DNA of 64,000 bases from Tissierella sp. Yu-01 (GCF_029537395.1 NZ_CP120677.1:868001-932000), one strand, 5' to 3'; shown: positions 31,279 through 40,988, counted from the stretch's first letter. Program-made: numbers and translations. The notes: generated from the sequence alone by a model not told the origin.

Positions 31279-32088
31279 TTAGTATATTCTAAAGACGTCT
31301 CTTTTATTTAAATCAAATGCATAGCCTTCAGGCAAGACATGTAATGTTATATTCGTAATCGCTAAGATCTCATTAGGCTTAAGTTCAGATACATTAGAAC
31401 TTTCTATTGATCTTCCATCAGCGATTGTAACTGAATTTGTGCCATATACTTCAAATGTATCATCAGAAAAAACTATAATAGAAGTGTCCTCATCGATTCC
31501 AATACCAAGTATATCCGGATTTTCTGCAACACCACATAATAGGCGTCCAATTCTTCCTCTTTGTGCAAAATGTTGATCTATGATGACGTTATTTAATAAA
31601 TTTAAACCTGGGGCTACCTTTAATGTACATTTTCTAGCCGGTTCATTGCTATCACCTTCTACAATCATGATACTACTCATGGCAGAAGCACCAGCACTTG
31701 TTCCGGCAATTATTCCACCACTTAAATAACAATCAAGCAAAGCCTCAGAAGCTTTAGTCCCTCCAATTATACTAGTGATTCTTAATTGATCGCCTCCAGT
31801 AAAAAAGATGCCTTCGGAATTTCTAATTTTGTCAATGAATTCTTCATCATTTGCATCTTCTCTACTATCAATATTTAGAATATCTATATTAGTCATACCT
31901 AGCTTACTAAATACTCTACGATAATTCTCTCCTACTGTTTCTGGTTCTTTAGTAGCCGTGGTAAGAACTAATAATTTAGAATCATCACTATCCAACAACC
32001 TAACAAATTTCCTTAGAATATGCATTTTCTCCTCTTTGTCTTCTGCACCACCTATTATTAATAAAATACCTTTTTTATGACTTCCCAT
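31279..32088 (-). CDS. cphB: Cyanophycinase
   Basis: Serine-type exopeptidase that cuts cyanophycin to beta-Asp-Arg dipeptides. The 269 aa have the nucleophile S131 in AGTSAGASA, with FTGGDQLRI (about 96-104) and DQHFAQRGRIGRL (about 180) of the cyanophycinase group, not of peptidase E alone. The N-terminal GSHKKGILLIIGGAEDKE is typical. It lies between iadA (20 bases upstream) and cphA (35 bases downstream), so breakdown and synthesis share one transcript and would need control at enzyme level. Confidence 0.94.
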   Translation of the reverse strand: MGSHKKGILLIIGGAEDKEEKMHILRKFVRLLDSDDSKLLVLTTATKEPETVGENYRRVFSKLGMTNIDILNIDSREDANDEEFIDKIRNSEGIFFTGGDQLRITSIIGGTKASEALLDCYLSGGIIAGTSAGASAMSSIMIVEGDSNEPARKCTLKVAPGLNLLNNVIIDQHFAQRGRIGRLLCGVAENPDILGIGIDEDTSIIVFSDDTFEVYGTNSVTIADGRSIESSNVSELKPNEILAITNITLHVLPEGYAFDLNKRDVFRIY

Positions 32089-32108
32089 TAGTAACCTCCA
32101 ATATAGTA

Positions 32109-33254
32109 TTAATTTAGGTATTTTTCAAATTTACCTCTTTTTATTATCTTTCCATCCTCCATAAATACTTTACCATTACTAATCACAGTATCTATCGCTA
32201 ATGTTGATTTATCTAGAATTACAACATCAGCATCACTACCTACCTGTATAGTCCCTTTTTTAGGATATATTTTTAGAAACTTTGCAACATTTATAGTAGC
32301 AGTACCTATTACAGTAGATATATCCATCTTATTATTCAATATACTATCTCTCATGTCATTAAACATCTGAGATATCTTACATATACCATTTCCCATATTG
32401 CTACCATTACCATCTGATGAAAATGTAATTTTTTTAAAATCATTATTACCTTTTTTTATTACTTCCATAGCTTCCGGGAAGGAATATCCTTTATCTGAAG
32501 TCTCTCCTGCAGTAATATCAATATATCCACCCATTTGAATAAATTTTATTCCTTGTTCGAATAGTTTTCTATTTCTATTTATATGAGTAGGAATGAACAT
32601 ATCTATTGGATAATCTGATTCTTCAATCAATCTAAATAATTGCATAATCCCTGATTTACCATCGCCTATATGAAAATGGACTATCCCAGCTTTTGAACCT
32701 ATCATCCCACCCTTTCTAGCCTCAATAGCAAGTTCTTTTAAACTTTGAAGATTTGGATGAGAGGACCTGTAATCTGATAATGCGATCTCACCTACCCCTA
32801 TTATCTTGTCTATTAATGCTATATCCGTGGAAATCTTACCTGTTAAAGTATTAGTTGGAAGAGAGTAGCTACCAGTATATATGTAAGTTGTAATTCCCTC
32901 TGCTTCTAAAGAATTTGCCTTAGCCAATAGGTTAGATATGTTCCTGGTAATAGAGTCAAAACCTAAGACTCCTACAACTGTCGTTACACCAGCACATATA
33001 ATTTCACTTAGTTGTATTTCAGGAATTCTGCTTATGGCTCCCTCCTCACCACCTCCACCTAGAATATGTACGTGCTGGTCAATCAATCCAGGAATAATTA
33101 TTTTTTCATTACAGTCGATAATTTTCAAGTCCCAAAATTTATCTTGTGGTATTTCATCTTCAATTCTACATATCTTATCTAATGCTATTAATATATCTTT
33201 TTTTCCGTCATAATGAGGAGCATAGCATTCTCCACCTTTTAGTAACATGAACAT
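32109..33254 (-). CDS. iadA: Isoaspartyl dipeptidase (beta-aspartyl-peptidase)
   Basis: Zinc amidohydrolase that splits beta-aspartyl dipeptides. The 381 aa have the metal motif H61-x-H63 in GLIDQHVHILGGGGEEG, the KAGIVHFHIGDG segment (about 195-206), PTHINR, and a late SSDGNGSNMG that carries the active-site Asp. Next to cphB and cphA it would split beta-Asp-Arg to Asp and Arg, which completes cyanophycin use. The start has two in-frame ATGs, 33254 and 33248, and only a weak ribosome site; I give the longer form. The ~200 bases upstream hold no strong promoter I can define. Confidence 0.93.
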   Translation of the reverse strand: MFMLLKGGECYAPHYDGKKDILIALDKICRIEDEIPQDKFWDLKIIDCNEKIIIPGLIDQHVHILGGGGEEGAISRIPEIQLSEIICAGVTTVVGVLGFDSITRNISNLLAKANSLEAEGITTYIYTGSYSLPTNTLTGKISTDIALIDKIIGVGEIALSDYRSSHPNLQSLKELAIEARKGGMIGSKAGIVHFHIGDGKSGIMQLFRLIEESDYPIDMFIPTHINRNRKLFEQGIKFIQMGGYIDITAGETSDKGYSFPEAMEVIKKGNNDFKKITFSSDGNGSNMGNGICKISQMFNDMRDSILNNKMDISTVIGTATINVAKFLKIYPKKGTIQVGSDADVVILDKSTLAIDTVISNGKVFMEDGKIIKRGKFEKYLN

Positions 33255-33405
33255 TTTTTAATCCCAACTTTCGGTAAACTCTTAATAGTATTTACAAATA
33301 ATATTAAATAATACAAATTAATTTTTGTATCATATAGCTTTTCTTGTTACTCATTGACGGAGAGTTTATATTAATAATTAGATAAGTAGAACTTTCCTAA
33401 TTCCC

Positions 33406-33438
33406 ATAAAAAAACAGGAGATGTATTATCTCCTGTTT
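33406..33438 (-). terminator. Intrinsic terminator after giant repeat protein
   Basis: Eleven-base perfect stem AAACAGGAGAT/ATCTCCTGTTT with a 5-base loop and seven U on the minus strand, about 22 bases after the stop. Confidence 0.9.
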
Positions 33439-33460
33439 CACAGTTTTTCCTTATTATATT

Positions 33461-36400
33461 TTAATTGATTATTAGTTGAATATTTCCTCTATCATTATAA
33501 TAACTAACATTTAAACCTAAATGTTCGATCAATAAGTCTACAGGAATATAAGCTCTGCCATCCTGAATTACAGGTTTTGAACTAATCATAACCATAAATC
33601 CATTCACATAGCAATATTCACTGCCTATATCCATTATTATTGATTTAACTTCACCATTTACGAATCCGCTTATCAATAATTTCTTAGGCCCATATGCCAT
33701 AGGGCTGTCAGTTAAGCTTACAGTAAATCCTAATTCATCACTTAAAAATTTAACAGGTAATAAAACACTATTATTTGTTTTATCTAGGATATACGGTTTT
33801 GAATCTAAATTAATATTCTTACCCCTTACTAATAATTTAGTATTATTACTCTGATTATTATTTAATAAATTTGAAATCTCCATTACTTTTAGCTTTGCCT
33901 CATAGGCCTTAATTGCTGCCATATCTTGATATGAAATACCTGTAACAGGGACTGTTTTCTTAAGTTCCTTTGTTCTTCCCCAATTTGGTTCGGAAACTCC
34001 TGTGACTCTTCTACTATCAGGAATTGGACTTGTAGGAATTTTATTTATAGGGGATGTTCCTCCAGGTTTATTGCTACCACCGTTATTGCCCCCTGGTTTA
34101 TTTCCGCCAGAATTTCCTCCACCTCCAGAGTTACCACCACTACCTTTTCCTTCTAATGCATCTAGTCTGGCGTTTAACTCATTTATTTTTGCCTCAGTCT
34201 CTGCCCCATCATTTATAATTATTTTTACCCTTAGTCTAGCTGATCTAATATAGCTTTCAAGTTCGTCAGAACCTTTCTTAGATTCTGCTTCTGCCACTGC
34301 CCTTTCTGCATTTTTTATACGTTCTTCGTTTAATATTCCATCTTTTTCTGCTTTGTACATTGCCTCTATGTCCTCTATAAAACCTGTCAATGTATCTTTC
34401 GCAGCTTTGTTATTGCTACTAATCCATCCAATTGCCATTTTGGCTGCAAAAATAGCTTTATCAATTTGCTCTTGTATTTCCATTACTTTGTTTTGTCTTA
34501 CTGCATCTGTAACTAAATCAGCTGCAGCATTTACTGCATCAACAGCTGCATCTATTAGCTCTTGGTCGTTGTCTGAGGTTAATTTGGCCTCAATAGAATT
34601 TATAGTATTTAATATTGTTGTCTTAAGAGCTTTATTATCATTGTGTCCTATTTTATCTATAGCTCTTCTAGCGGCAGCAATATCTAATCTAGCCTTGGAT
34701 TTTTCTGTTTCGGTACTTGCATTGGTAACAGCAGAAGATGCTATGGTTACTAATCTAACTGCTTCTTTTACGTCTATATTGTCCTCAGTTTTTTCTATCT
34801 CTTTATTAATATTTTCAATTTCAAATAGTAGGTCTTTTTGAATGCTTAATTTTCTAACTGCTGCATTTGCTTTTATAATCTCTATTTTTGCTAATTCTAT
34901 TTCTTCATAAGCATTTTGTATCTTTTCTTTTTCTCCATCTTCACCTTCAATGATTCCAATTACAAAGATATTAGTTCTATCTATTATCGCGAGTGCTTCT
35001 ACTATTGCTTCTTGTGCAGCTTTTAAAGCCTCTGTTTCAGTACCTTCTTCATCAGCAATTGATTTATCTAATTCATCTAGTATTTTTATCAATTTATCGT
35101 ATGGATCATTATCATCCTCTGGATTGTCTACTAAATTTTTTATCCCTTCCACAGCAAATCTAGCATTTATACTATCCGATGATTTTCTACTATCAACCGC
35201 TTTTTGTACTAACTTTGTAGCTTCTTCCACTTGTTTAGATATATCCAATTGACCCCTTAGGGCTGCTATCCTTCCACTTAGATTTTCAATAATAGCTGAA
35301 TATAAGCTATCTACTTTACTTAAAGCAGTTTCTGCATCCTTTACACTCTTATCATTTGTATATGCTTCTGCTCTAACAACTGCAAGTTTAGCGTCCTTAA
35401 CTATTTGGATTGCATCAATTCTTTTTTGTAAATTAGCCTTTATCTTTTTGTCAGTTACCCTTTCTATTAATCTTATGGCTTCTTGAATTAATGAACTCTC
35501 AGGATCTGAGTCTTTAGTCACTTTACCTTCAGCTTCTGCAACCTTAGCTTCAGCATCAGTAACTTTTTGATCTTCATCAGTTAGAAATTCTGTTATACGA
35601 TCAATTCTATTACTAATATCTGTAATCATATCATTGTATACTATATATACATCGTCAGATTCACTTCTACCATCAGTTACACTCTTTACTACAATTTTAA
35701 AATTGTTAAAAGATGTTTCCGCTGCTGTTTTATTTTGGACTGTAATACTTTTTTCTGCTTTTTCTAATACCTTAATAGTAGCTAAATAATTTTCCATTGC
35801 TTTAACCCTATTATTAAGGTCAGTTATCAAATCATTATTATCCGTTTTATTACTTATTCCATCTATTGCTTTTTTAGCTGTATTTATGTCTTTTGATTCT
35901 TTTGATACTTCTGCATATCTCATTGCATCTTCTGCTATGTTTTTTTCAAGTTCTTCAATTCTTCCAATTAATATAATTTTTTTATCCTCATCTGATTTTC
36001 TAACTAAATTAATTGCATTTTTAGCGGCAGTAATATCCTTTATTGCCCTAGTTTCTTCTGCCTTTTTTACCGCTTCCTCTGCCTTTTTAAGAAGTTCAGC
36101 AGCTTCTTTAGCTCCTAATGCATTTCTTAGGTCTTCTACCTTTTCAACAAGCCCTGGTATATAAGCCTTTGTTACAACATTATTTATTGCTTTTTCAGCT
36201 GCCGTAATATCCTTTAATAACAAGGTACCATTACCCATTTTAGCTTCTGCATTAGCCACTGCTTCTTTTGCCTTTATTGCATTGTTAAGATCCTTAATTG
36301 TAGCTTGATGATTTTTTTTATCATTACCAGATGGCAATTTATTTACTGCTTCATTGGCAATATCAACAGTATTTTGATTGGCTTCTATTGACGAATCCTT

Positions 36401-39010
36401 ATCTTTTAAGCTTATCTTAGCATTTTCTACAGCTTCATTTGCAACTCTAACATTCTCATCTCTTTGTTTTTGAGACACTATATCTTTTAATATTTTCTCT
36501 AATTCTTTTCTTATTTTACTATCCGTTATTTTAGCAATGGATTCCTCTGCCTTTTCAATATCTATAGGATCTTCAATAAACTTTATAGCTTTCATTGCAT
36601 TCTCTATAACTATCATCCTTGCAGTTCGTTGATTTCTAATATTGCCTTCTGGAAGCCCTATTATAGCATCATTAGCAGCTTCAATAGAATTTGATAGTGT
36701 TTCTATATTACCTTCTGGGAAGCCATTTAGATATTTTGTTAGATTATTCTCTACCTCCATCATTTTTACTGTTGCATCTATTCTTCTGCTTAACTCTTCA
36801 ATTTTAGGTAAAAATTCTTCTTTTCCTTGACGTGCAAGCAATTCAATCGCCTCTCTAGCTAAAGCAAGATCAGTAGTCTTCAAACTGTTCTCTACTTTAT
36901 TCACAGCATTTTCAGCTTTTGAGATTATATCTGCATTTGATATCTCACTTTCTACCTTAGCTAATCTTTCGCTTAAAGTATTCTTAACTGAATTATAAAT
37001 ATCATTAACCTTGTCTATAGCTTTTTTTGCTGATGTAACATTAGTCATTTTTAGTGGTGTTGTGGTTTCTGCTTTATCTACCGCTTTTAATGCTACTATT
37101 ACAAGTTTAATAGATTTTATTCTATTCTGTTGATTGGTTTTAACAATCTTATCCTTAATTATTTTAATTTCTGATTCAGCAATTTTAACACTTTCTTCAA
37201 CTGTTTCTATTAGACCTGCCAATGAGCCTTTTTCAGGGATACTTTTTATGCTGTTTTCTGCAATATTGACTGATTTTATAGCTTCTAATGCATTCTTTAC
37301 TTCTTTTATTCTTTCAACTAGTTGCTCTCTTACAGAATCAGTTTTTACGGCATTAATTGCTGTCTCGGAATCTTCTATTTCCAATTCTATTTCATTTATT
37401 GTTTTCTCGCCGTCTCTTAAGCTTTCTTCTACTTTTTTAACTTTTTCCGTAGCTCCGTTTATAAGCCTTTGTTCTTCTTCATTAGCAGCTATTTCATCTC
37501 TAAGAGCTGTTATTCTAGCCACTAGACTGTTTTTTATATCTCCATCTGATAATTTATTAATCCATCCTTCTGCTTCTGTAATATCATCTTCGCTCTTTGT
37601 TCTTTCAGCTTTTTCTACTGCAATTGTAGCTTCCAAGATATCTAATCTTTCCATAAGCTTTTCATGTAAATCACTTATATTACCATTTGTAGCAATATCT
37701 CTTGCTGATGCTATATCTGAAGCTGACTTTGTTTTTTCAGCTATCTCTATTGCTATGATTGCACTTTCAAGGGCAATCATTTTTTCTTCTAGATTTGGGT
37801 CTAAGTCTAACTCATTATAATCTTTAACCATAGATAAGGCTACTTTTGCCGCTAGTATAGCATTCATTTCTAAACTTTTTTTTGCTTCTTCTACCGCTTT
37901 ATTAATAATTGTAACCTTTTTAATATTGATTGCTTTTGATATATTATTTAAGCTTTCTTTAATAAAATCTAAATCACTTTTAAGATTAGTCTTTTGTGTT
38001 GTATCTTTTATTTTTTCTACTTCTTCTAAGAGAAGCGCTATTCTATCTTGAAAACTATCCACCTTTGATTCAAATATCGCAATGTTTTTCTTCGTTTCAG
38101 TAATACTTTCAAATTCTATTTCTTCAGAAATATTCTCAATATCTATATTTTCAATTTCTTCATTAATCAACTCAATTTCATATTTTATTTGTGGAACTGT
38201 AGGAGGATTTCCGTTGTATTTTTCATTGGCGAATTGTCCTTGTTTATCCTCATGTTCATTAATGTTCCACTCTGAATCTGCCTTAGGAATTAAAAAGTTT
38301 TCGTACTCTTCACTAGTTTCCGAATCCAGTTTACCATCTACATGATACCATTTCCCATGAACTTTCACTAGGTTCCAAATATTCCCATCATTATCTGTGG
38401 CAATATCATTATCATATCCTAGTTCTGTCATCATCATAGCAAATAATATTGCATGAGGGTATGTGTCATATTTTACATCCTCTGGAGACAATATTTTCTT
38501 TAATTCTCCATCAGATTTATTTAACTCAGTAATTATATAATCATAAGAAGTTTCTATTTTTTCATAATCAGTGATTTTTGTTCTTATATTCTTATATTCC
38601 TCATTAATTATTGCCTTTATATTTGTGAAATCCTGTGCAGTATTCTTGTATTGTATTTGATGAATTACTCTTTTTAATTGTGCATTTAAAGTTCCATCAA
38701 GCTCAAGAGCAGTTGTTTTATCTATGATGTTTAACTCTCCTAAATATTCGGGTATCTCTTCTAAAACATCTTCGAAAATATCTGCTATTTTAAGACGAGC
38801 AAAATATTCTGTACTAAAAATTTCACCCTCAGCAAAATTAATAGACATATTTGTATCCTGCTTCAAGATTCCCTTTTCAAGTGCTTCTTTATATTCATCC
38901 CAGTTATTTACATTGTATGTATCTGCATAAACCACTGTTGGTATCATCATACTTACTGCTAATGCCAGACTCATACCTCTTCGTGTCATATTCTTTATTT
39001 TATTAATCAA
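33461..39010 (-). CDS. Giant secreted helical-repeat protein with degenerate transglutaminase-like domain and C-terminal wall-type domain
   Basis: 1849-aa secreted protein. A signal peptide ends after A29 (TVVYA). Residues about 150-235 look like a transglutaminase-core domain (TELGYDNDIA, IWNLVKVHGKWYHVD), but my alignment puts Thr183 at the Cys site and Asn210 at the His site; only Asp225 remains, so it is probably inactive. Residues ~260-1650 are more than a dozen degenerate helical repeats of the type A..AV..AE.T...DI..A..AI..I.D...K..L..RI..L. A Gly/Asn-rich linker (about 1650-1690) leads to two copper-amine-oxidase N-terminal-like motifs in the last ~130 residues, containing RAYIPVDLLIEHLG. 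The start is TTG at 39010 with AAGGGGG upstream. It may span the cell wall as a stalk. The function is unknown. Confidence 0.85.
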   Translation of the reverse strand: MINKIKNMTRRGMSLALAVSMMIPTVVYADTYNVNNWDEYKEALEKGILKQDTNMSINFAEGEIFSTEYFARLKIADIFEDVLEEIPEYLGELNIIDKTTALELDGTLNAQLKRVIHQIQYKNTAQDFTNIKAIINEEYKNIRTKITDYEKIETSYDYIITELNKSDGELKKILSPEDVKYDTYPHAILFAMMMTELGYDNDIATDNDGNIWNLVKVHGKWYHVDGKLDSETSEEYENFLIPKADSEWNINEHEDKQGQFANEKYNGNPPTVPQIKYEIELINEEIENIDIENISEEIEFESITETKKNIAIFESKVDSFQDRIALLLEEVEKIKDTTQKTNLKSDLDFIKESLNNISKAINIKKVTIINKAVEEAKKSLEMNAILAAKVALSMVKDYNELDLDPNLEEKMIALESAIIAIEIAEKTKSASDIASARDIATNGNISDLHEKLMERLDILEATIAVEKAERTKSEDDITEAEGWINKLSDGDIKNSLVARITALRDEIAANEEEQRLINGATEKVKKVEESLRDGEKTINEIELEIEDSETAINAVKTDSVREQLVERIKEVKNALEAIKSVNIAENSIKSIPEKGSLAGLIETVEESVKIAESEIKIIKDKIVKTNQQNRIKSIKLVIVALKAVDKAETTTPLKMTNVTSAKKAIDKVNDIYNSVKNTLSERLAKVESEISNADIISKAENAVNKVENSLKTTDLALAREAIELLARQGKEEFLPKIEELSRRIDATVKMMEVENNLTKYLNGFPEGNIETLSNSIEAANDAIIGLPEGNIRNQRTARMIVIENAMKAIKFIEDPIDIEKAEESIAKITDSKIRKELEKILKDIVSQKQRDENVRVANEAVENAKISLKDKDSSIEANQNTVDIANEAVNKLPSGNDKKNHQATIKDLNNAIKAKEAVANAEAKMGNGTLLLKDITAAEKAINNVVTKAYIPGLVEKVEDLRNALGAKEAAELLKKAEEAVKKAEETRAIKDITAAKNAINLVRKSDEDKKIILIGRIEELEKNIAEDAMRYAEVSKESKDINTAKKAIDGISNKTDNNDLITDLNNRVKAMENYLATIKVLEKAEKSITVQNKTAAETSFNNFKIVVKSVTDGRSESDDVYIVYNDMITDISNRIDRITEFLTDEDQKVTDAEAKVAEAEGKVTKDSDPESSLIQEAIRLIERVTDKKIKANLQKRIDAIQIVKDAKLAVVRAEAYTNDKSVKDAETALSKVDSLYSAIIENLSGRIAALRGQLDISKQVEEATKLVQKAVDSRKSSDSINARFAVEGIKNLVDNPEDDNDPYDKLIKILDELDKSIADEEGTETEALKAAQEAIVEALAIIDRTNIFVIGIIEGEDGEKEKIQNAYEEIELAKIEIIKANAAVRKLSIQKDLLFEIENINKEIEKTEDNIDVKEAVRLVTIASSAVTNASTETEKSKARLDIAAARRAIDKIGHNDNKALKTTILNTINSIEAKLTSDNDQELIDAAVDAVNAAADLVTDAVRQNKVMEIQEQIDKAIFAAKMAIGWISSNNKAAKDTLTGFIEDIEAMYKAEKDGILNEERIKNAERAVAEAESKKGSDELESYIRSARLRVKIIINDGAETEAKINELNARLDALEGKGSGGNSGGGGNSGGNKPGGNNGGSNKPGGTSPINKIPTSPIPDSRRVTGVSEPNWGRTKELKKTVPVTGISYQDMAAIKAYEAKLKVMEISNLLNNNQSNNTKLLVRGKNINLDSKPYILDKTNNSVLLPVKFLSDELGFTVSLTDSPMAYGPKKLLISGFVNGEVKSIIMDIGSEYCYVNGFMVMISSKPVIQDGRAYIPVDLLIEHLGLNVSYYNDRGNIQLIIN

Positions 39011-39087
39011 GTTAATACCCCCTTGAAACCATAGTCAATATTAATTATCGGCAAAATTTGATATTTTTTTAGACTTATTATATATAA

Positions 39088-39140
39088 AATAATTCTCTGT
39101 TTGAAAAGCAGAAGGTCAAAAGAATAGACCAGAGATTATT
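39088..39140 (-). promoter_or_regulatory. Long imperfect hairpin upstream of the giant gene
   Basis: AATAAT and CTCTG on the left (one bulged T) pair with CAGAG and ATTATT on the right, 11 pairs, enclosing a small GTC/GAC hairpin. It lies 78-130 bases before the TTG start, next to a TATAAT-like sequence, so it may be part of a promoter or leader. Confidence 0.4.
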
Positions 39141-39168
39141 CACATACATTAAGAATGACAGCAAATTA

Positions 39169-39201
39169 AAATCCTAAGGACAATTTAAGTTCTTAGGATT
39201 T
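39169..39201 (-). terminator. Terminator after SLH-domain gene
   Basis: Ten-base stem AAATCCTAAG/CTTAGGATTT with a 13-base loop, just after the stop of the SLH-domain gene. The minus-strand tail is TTAATTTG, so the U-run is imperfect. Confidence 0.6.
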
Positions 39202-39209
39202 TTTATTAT

Positions 39210-40784
39210 CTACTTTATTCTAGCAAACACAGCTGCTATTTCTGCTCTTGTAATATTGTTTTTTGGTTTAAATGTTCCATCTGGATATCCAGAAATCAAG
39301 CCTAAATCTACAAACTTTTTAACCTCCAGTGGATATGAAGACATACCTATATCGGTAAGCATATTCTTTACATCAGCATTATAAGCTATGCCTAGTTCTA
39401 AGGCTTTGTCTATTAAAAATGTTACTTCTTCTCTAGTTATTGGTCTATCTATGTTAAAATAGTTAAATCTATACAAATCAGTAGGCGGTATTCTATCTAG
39501 AATTGACTTAGACTCAATATATCCCCAGGAACTAGAGTCTATAGGAACTATCACATTTCCTACTACTGGTCTCCCATTTTTTGGAGTTATAGCTATTTGC
39601 CTACTTAATATTGTCATAAATTCCCTTATAGTAATATTTCCTGCAGGATTAAAGCTTCCATCTGGATATCCTGATAATAGGCCTTTGGAAACTAATGAAC
39701 TAATATCCTTACTTGCCCAGTGGTCTTTATCTATATCAGAAAAATTTCTATTTGTTGATTTTGTCTTTTCCTGTCTCATTATAAAAAAGTCTTGCTCAGA
39801 ATTGTCTTCAAAGTTTAAAACACTTAATCTATATGGCTTATTTAATTCTAAGCTTATTTTATCATTCAATGTAAGAGTTTGATCTGTTTCCTCATTATAT
39901 ACTAACATATATGAGGTATCTATTTTGCTCTTGCTTTTACTACCATTGACTTCATCATCATACCTGAAATAGTCAGCAATTTTTATATTATCACTATACA
40001 CTATGTATGGACTCACATTATTTGGTATTCTTCTGTCTTCAATATTTCTCCAATCTGGCTTTATAAGTATATATGCTGCCTCTTCAAATGTCTTATCTTT
40101 GTTATGAGTCATTGTAACCTTAAATATTCCATACTTATCGAGCTTGATATTACCGTCCTTGTCCATAGATAATCCACTAATTTTAAATTTTATATCATTT
40201 CTATTATAGCTTCTATAGTTATTATCTATAATCTCATCATATAGGCTAAGAGCATGTACTACCTTACCATACTCTAACTCAAAGATATCATCATATCCTT
40301 TGAAACTATCAACTTCAGACTGTCTATTCTCAGTTAATCTCTCTAAAACAAAGTCTGGGGTTTCTTTTGTAAGGGATATGTTATCTTCCTTAATAGTAAA
40401 TTTATATGTACTTTCATTTCCTGCATGATCTATGACTGTTATAAAAATGGTTGATGGTATTTCAACTTTTATCTCATATATTTCTCCGACCTTTTTTCTA
40501 CCATCATATTCATTCTTATAATCATCAATATCAATTTCATAGGATCGATATTCCTTATCTATTCTATATACTATAGGTTCATCAGCTAACTCCTCATCAT
40601 CATAAATACTTATTTTTAATTTTCCATCTTCAACATAAGCATAGTTAACTACAGGTCTTGTATTATCTTCTCCTGTGGAGTTCGTGCCTGATGCTATTGC
40701 TATTCCACCAAATGACATAACTCCTAATGCTATAACTGATGCCAATAACATACTTAATATTGCTTTGATCTTTTCTTTCGCCAT
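39210..40784 (-). CDS. S-layer homology (SLH) domain surface protein
   Basis: 524-aa secreted surface protein. The signal peptide covers about residues 1-31 (KAILSMLLASVIALGVMSFGG). The middle part (about 40-340) is a beta-rich region of unknown type. The C-terminal 180 residues hold three SLH repeats: the first with FSDIDKDHWASKDISSLV and GLLSGYPDGSFNPAGNIT, a poorly conserved second (NIDRPITREEVTFLI), and a third with GLISGYPDGTFKPKNNITRAE. SLH repeats bind pyruvylated secondary wall polymers. The giant protein gene lies downstream with its own hairpins; the two are likely surface partners. The stem-loop in its leader and the rRNA-cluster terminator upstream mark it as its own unit. Confidence 0.93.
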   Translation of the reverse strand: MAKEKIKAILSMLLASVIALGVMSFGGIAIASGTNSTGEDNTRPVVNYAYVEDGKLKISIYDDEELADEPIVYRIDKEYRSYEIDIDDYKNEYDGRKKVGEIYEIKVEIPSTIFITVIDHAGNESTYKFTIKEDNISLTKETPDFVLERLTENRQSEVDSFKGYDDIFELEYGKVVHALSLYDEIIDNNYRSYNRNDIKFKISGLSMDKDGNIKLDKYGIFKVTMTHNKDKTFEEAAYILIKPDWRNIEDRRIPNNVSPYIVYSDNIKIADYFRYDDEVNGSKSKSKIDTSYMLVYNEETDQTLTLNDKISLELNKPYRLSVLNFEDNSEQDFFIMRQEKTKSTNRNFSDIDKDHWASKDISSLVSKGLLSGYPDGSFNPAGNITIREFMTILSRQIAITPKNGRPVVGNVIVPIDSSSWGYIESKSILDRIPPTDLYRFNYFNIDRPITREEVTFLIDKALELGIAYNADVKNMLTDIGMSSYPLEVKKFVDLGLISGYPDGTFKPKNNITRAEIAAVFARIK

Positions 40785-40802
40785 ATTATTTCTCCTCTCG
40801 TT

Positions 40803-40828
40803 GTTTAATCTTTAAGCAATGATTAAAC
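40803..40828 (-). promoter_or_regulatory. Hairpin in the 5' leader of the SLH gene
   Basis: Perfect 8-base stem GTTTAATC/GATTAAAC with a 10-base loop, directly before the GAGAGGAG ribosome site. It may stabilise the 5' end of an abundant surface-protein mRNA. Confidence 0.5.
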
Positions 40829-40944
40829 TCTAAAATTTGTATATGATACTAGAATTTAATCAATATATACTAGATATAAAAATGTAAAAAATCCCTTATT
40901 TATAGTTTAAATGTATTTCTATGATAAATCAATGGTACATATAT

Positions 40945-40980
40945 AAAAAAGCAAACCTATTCTAACTAAAACAGGTTTGC
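40945..40980 (-). terminator. Intrinsic terminator of the rRNA/tRNA operon
   Basis: Stem GCAAACCT/AGGTTTGC with a 14-base loop, then six U and A/T on the minus strand, just 9 bases after the tRNA-Arg CCA end. Confidence 0.9.
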
Positions 40981-40988
40981 CTACTATG

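Noticed and set aside
34002-38930. Long plus-strand frames opposite the giant repeat gene, up to 228 aa at 37134-37820
   Set aside because: Their Ser/Ile/Phe-rich sequence mirrors the Glu/Ala/Lys codons of the sense repeats, and none has a ribosome site; the sense frame has signal peptide, domains and terminator.
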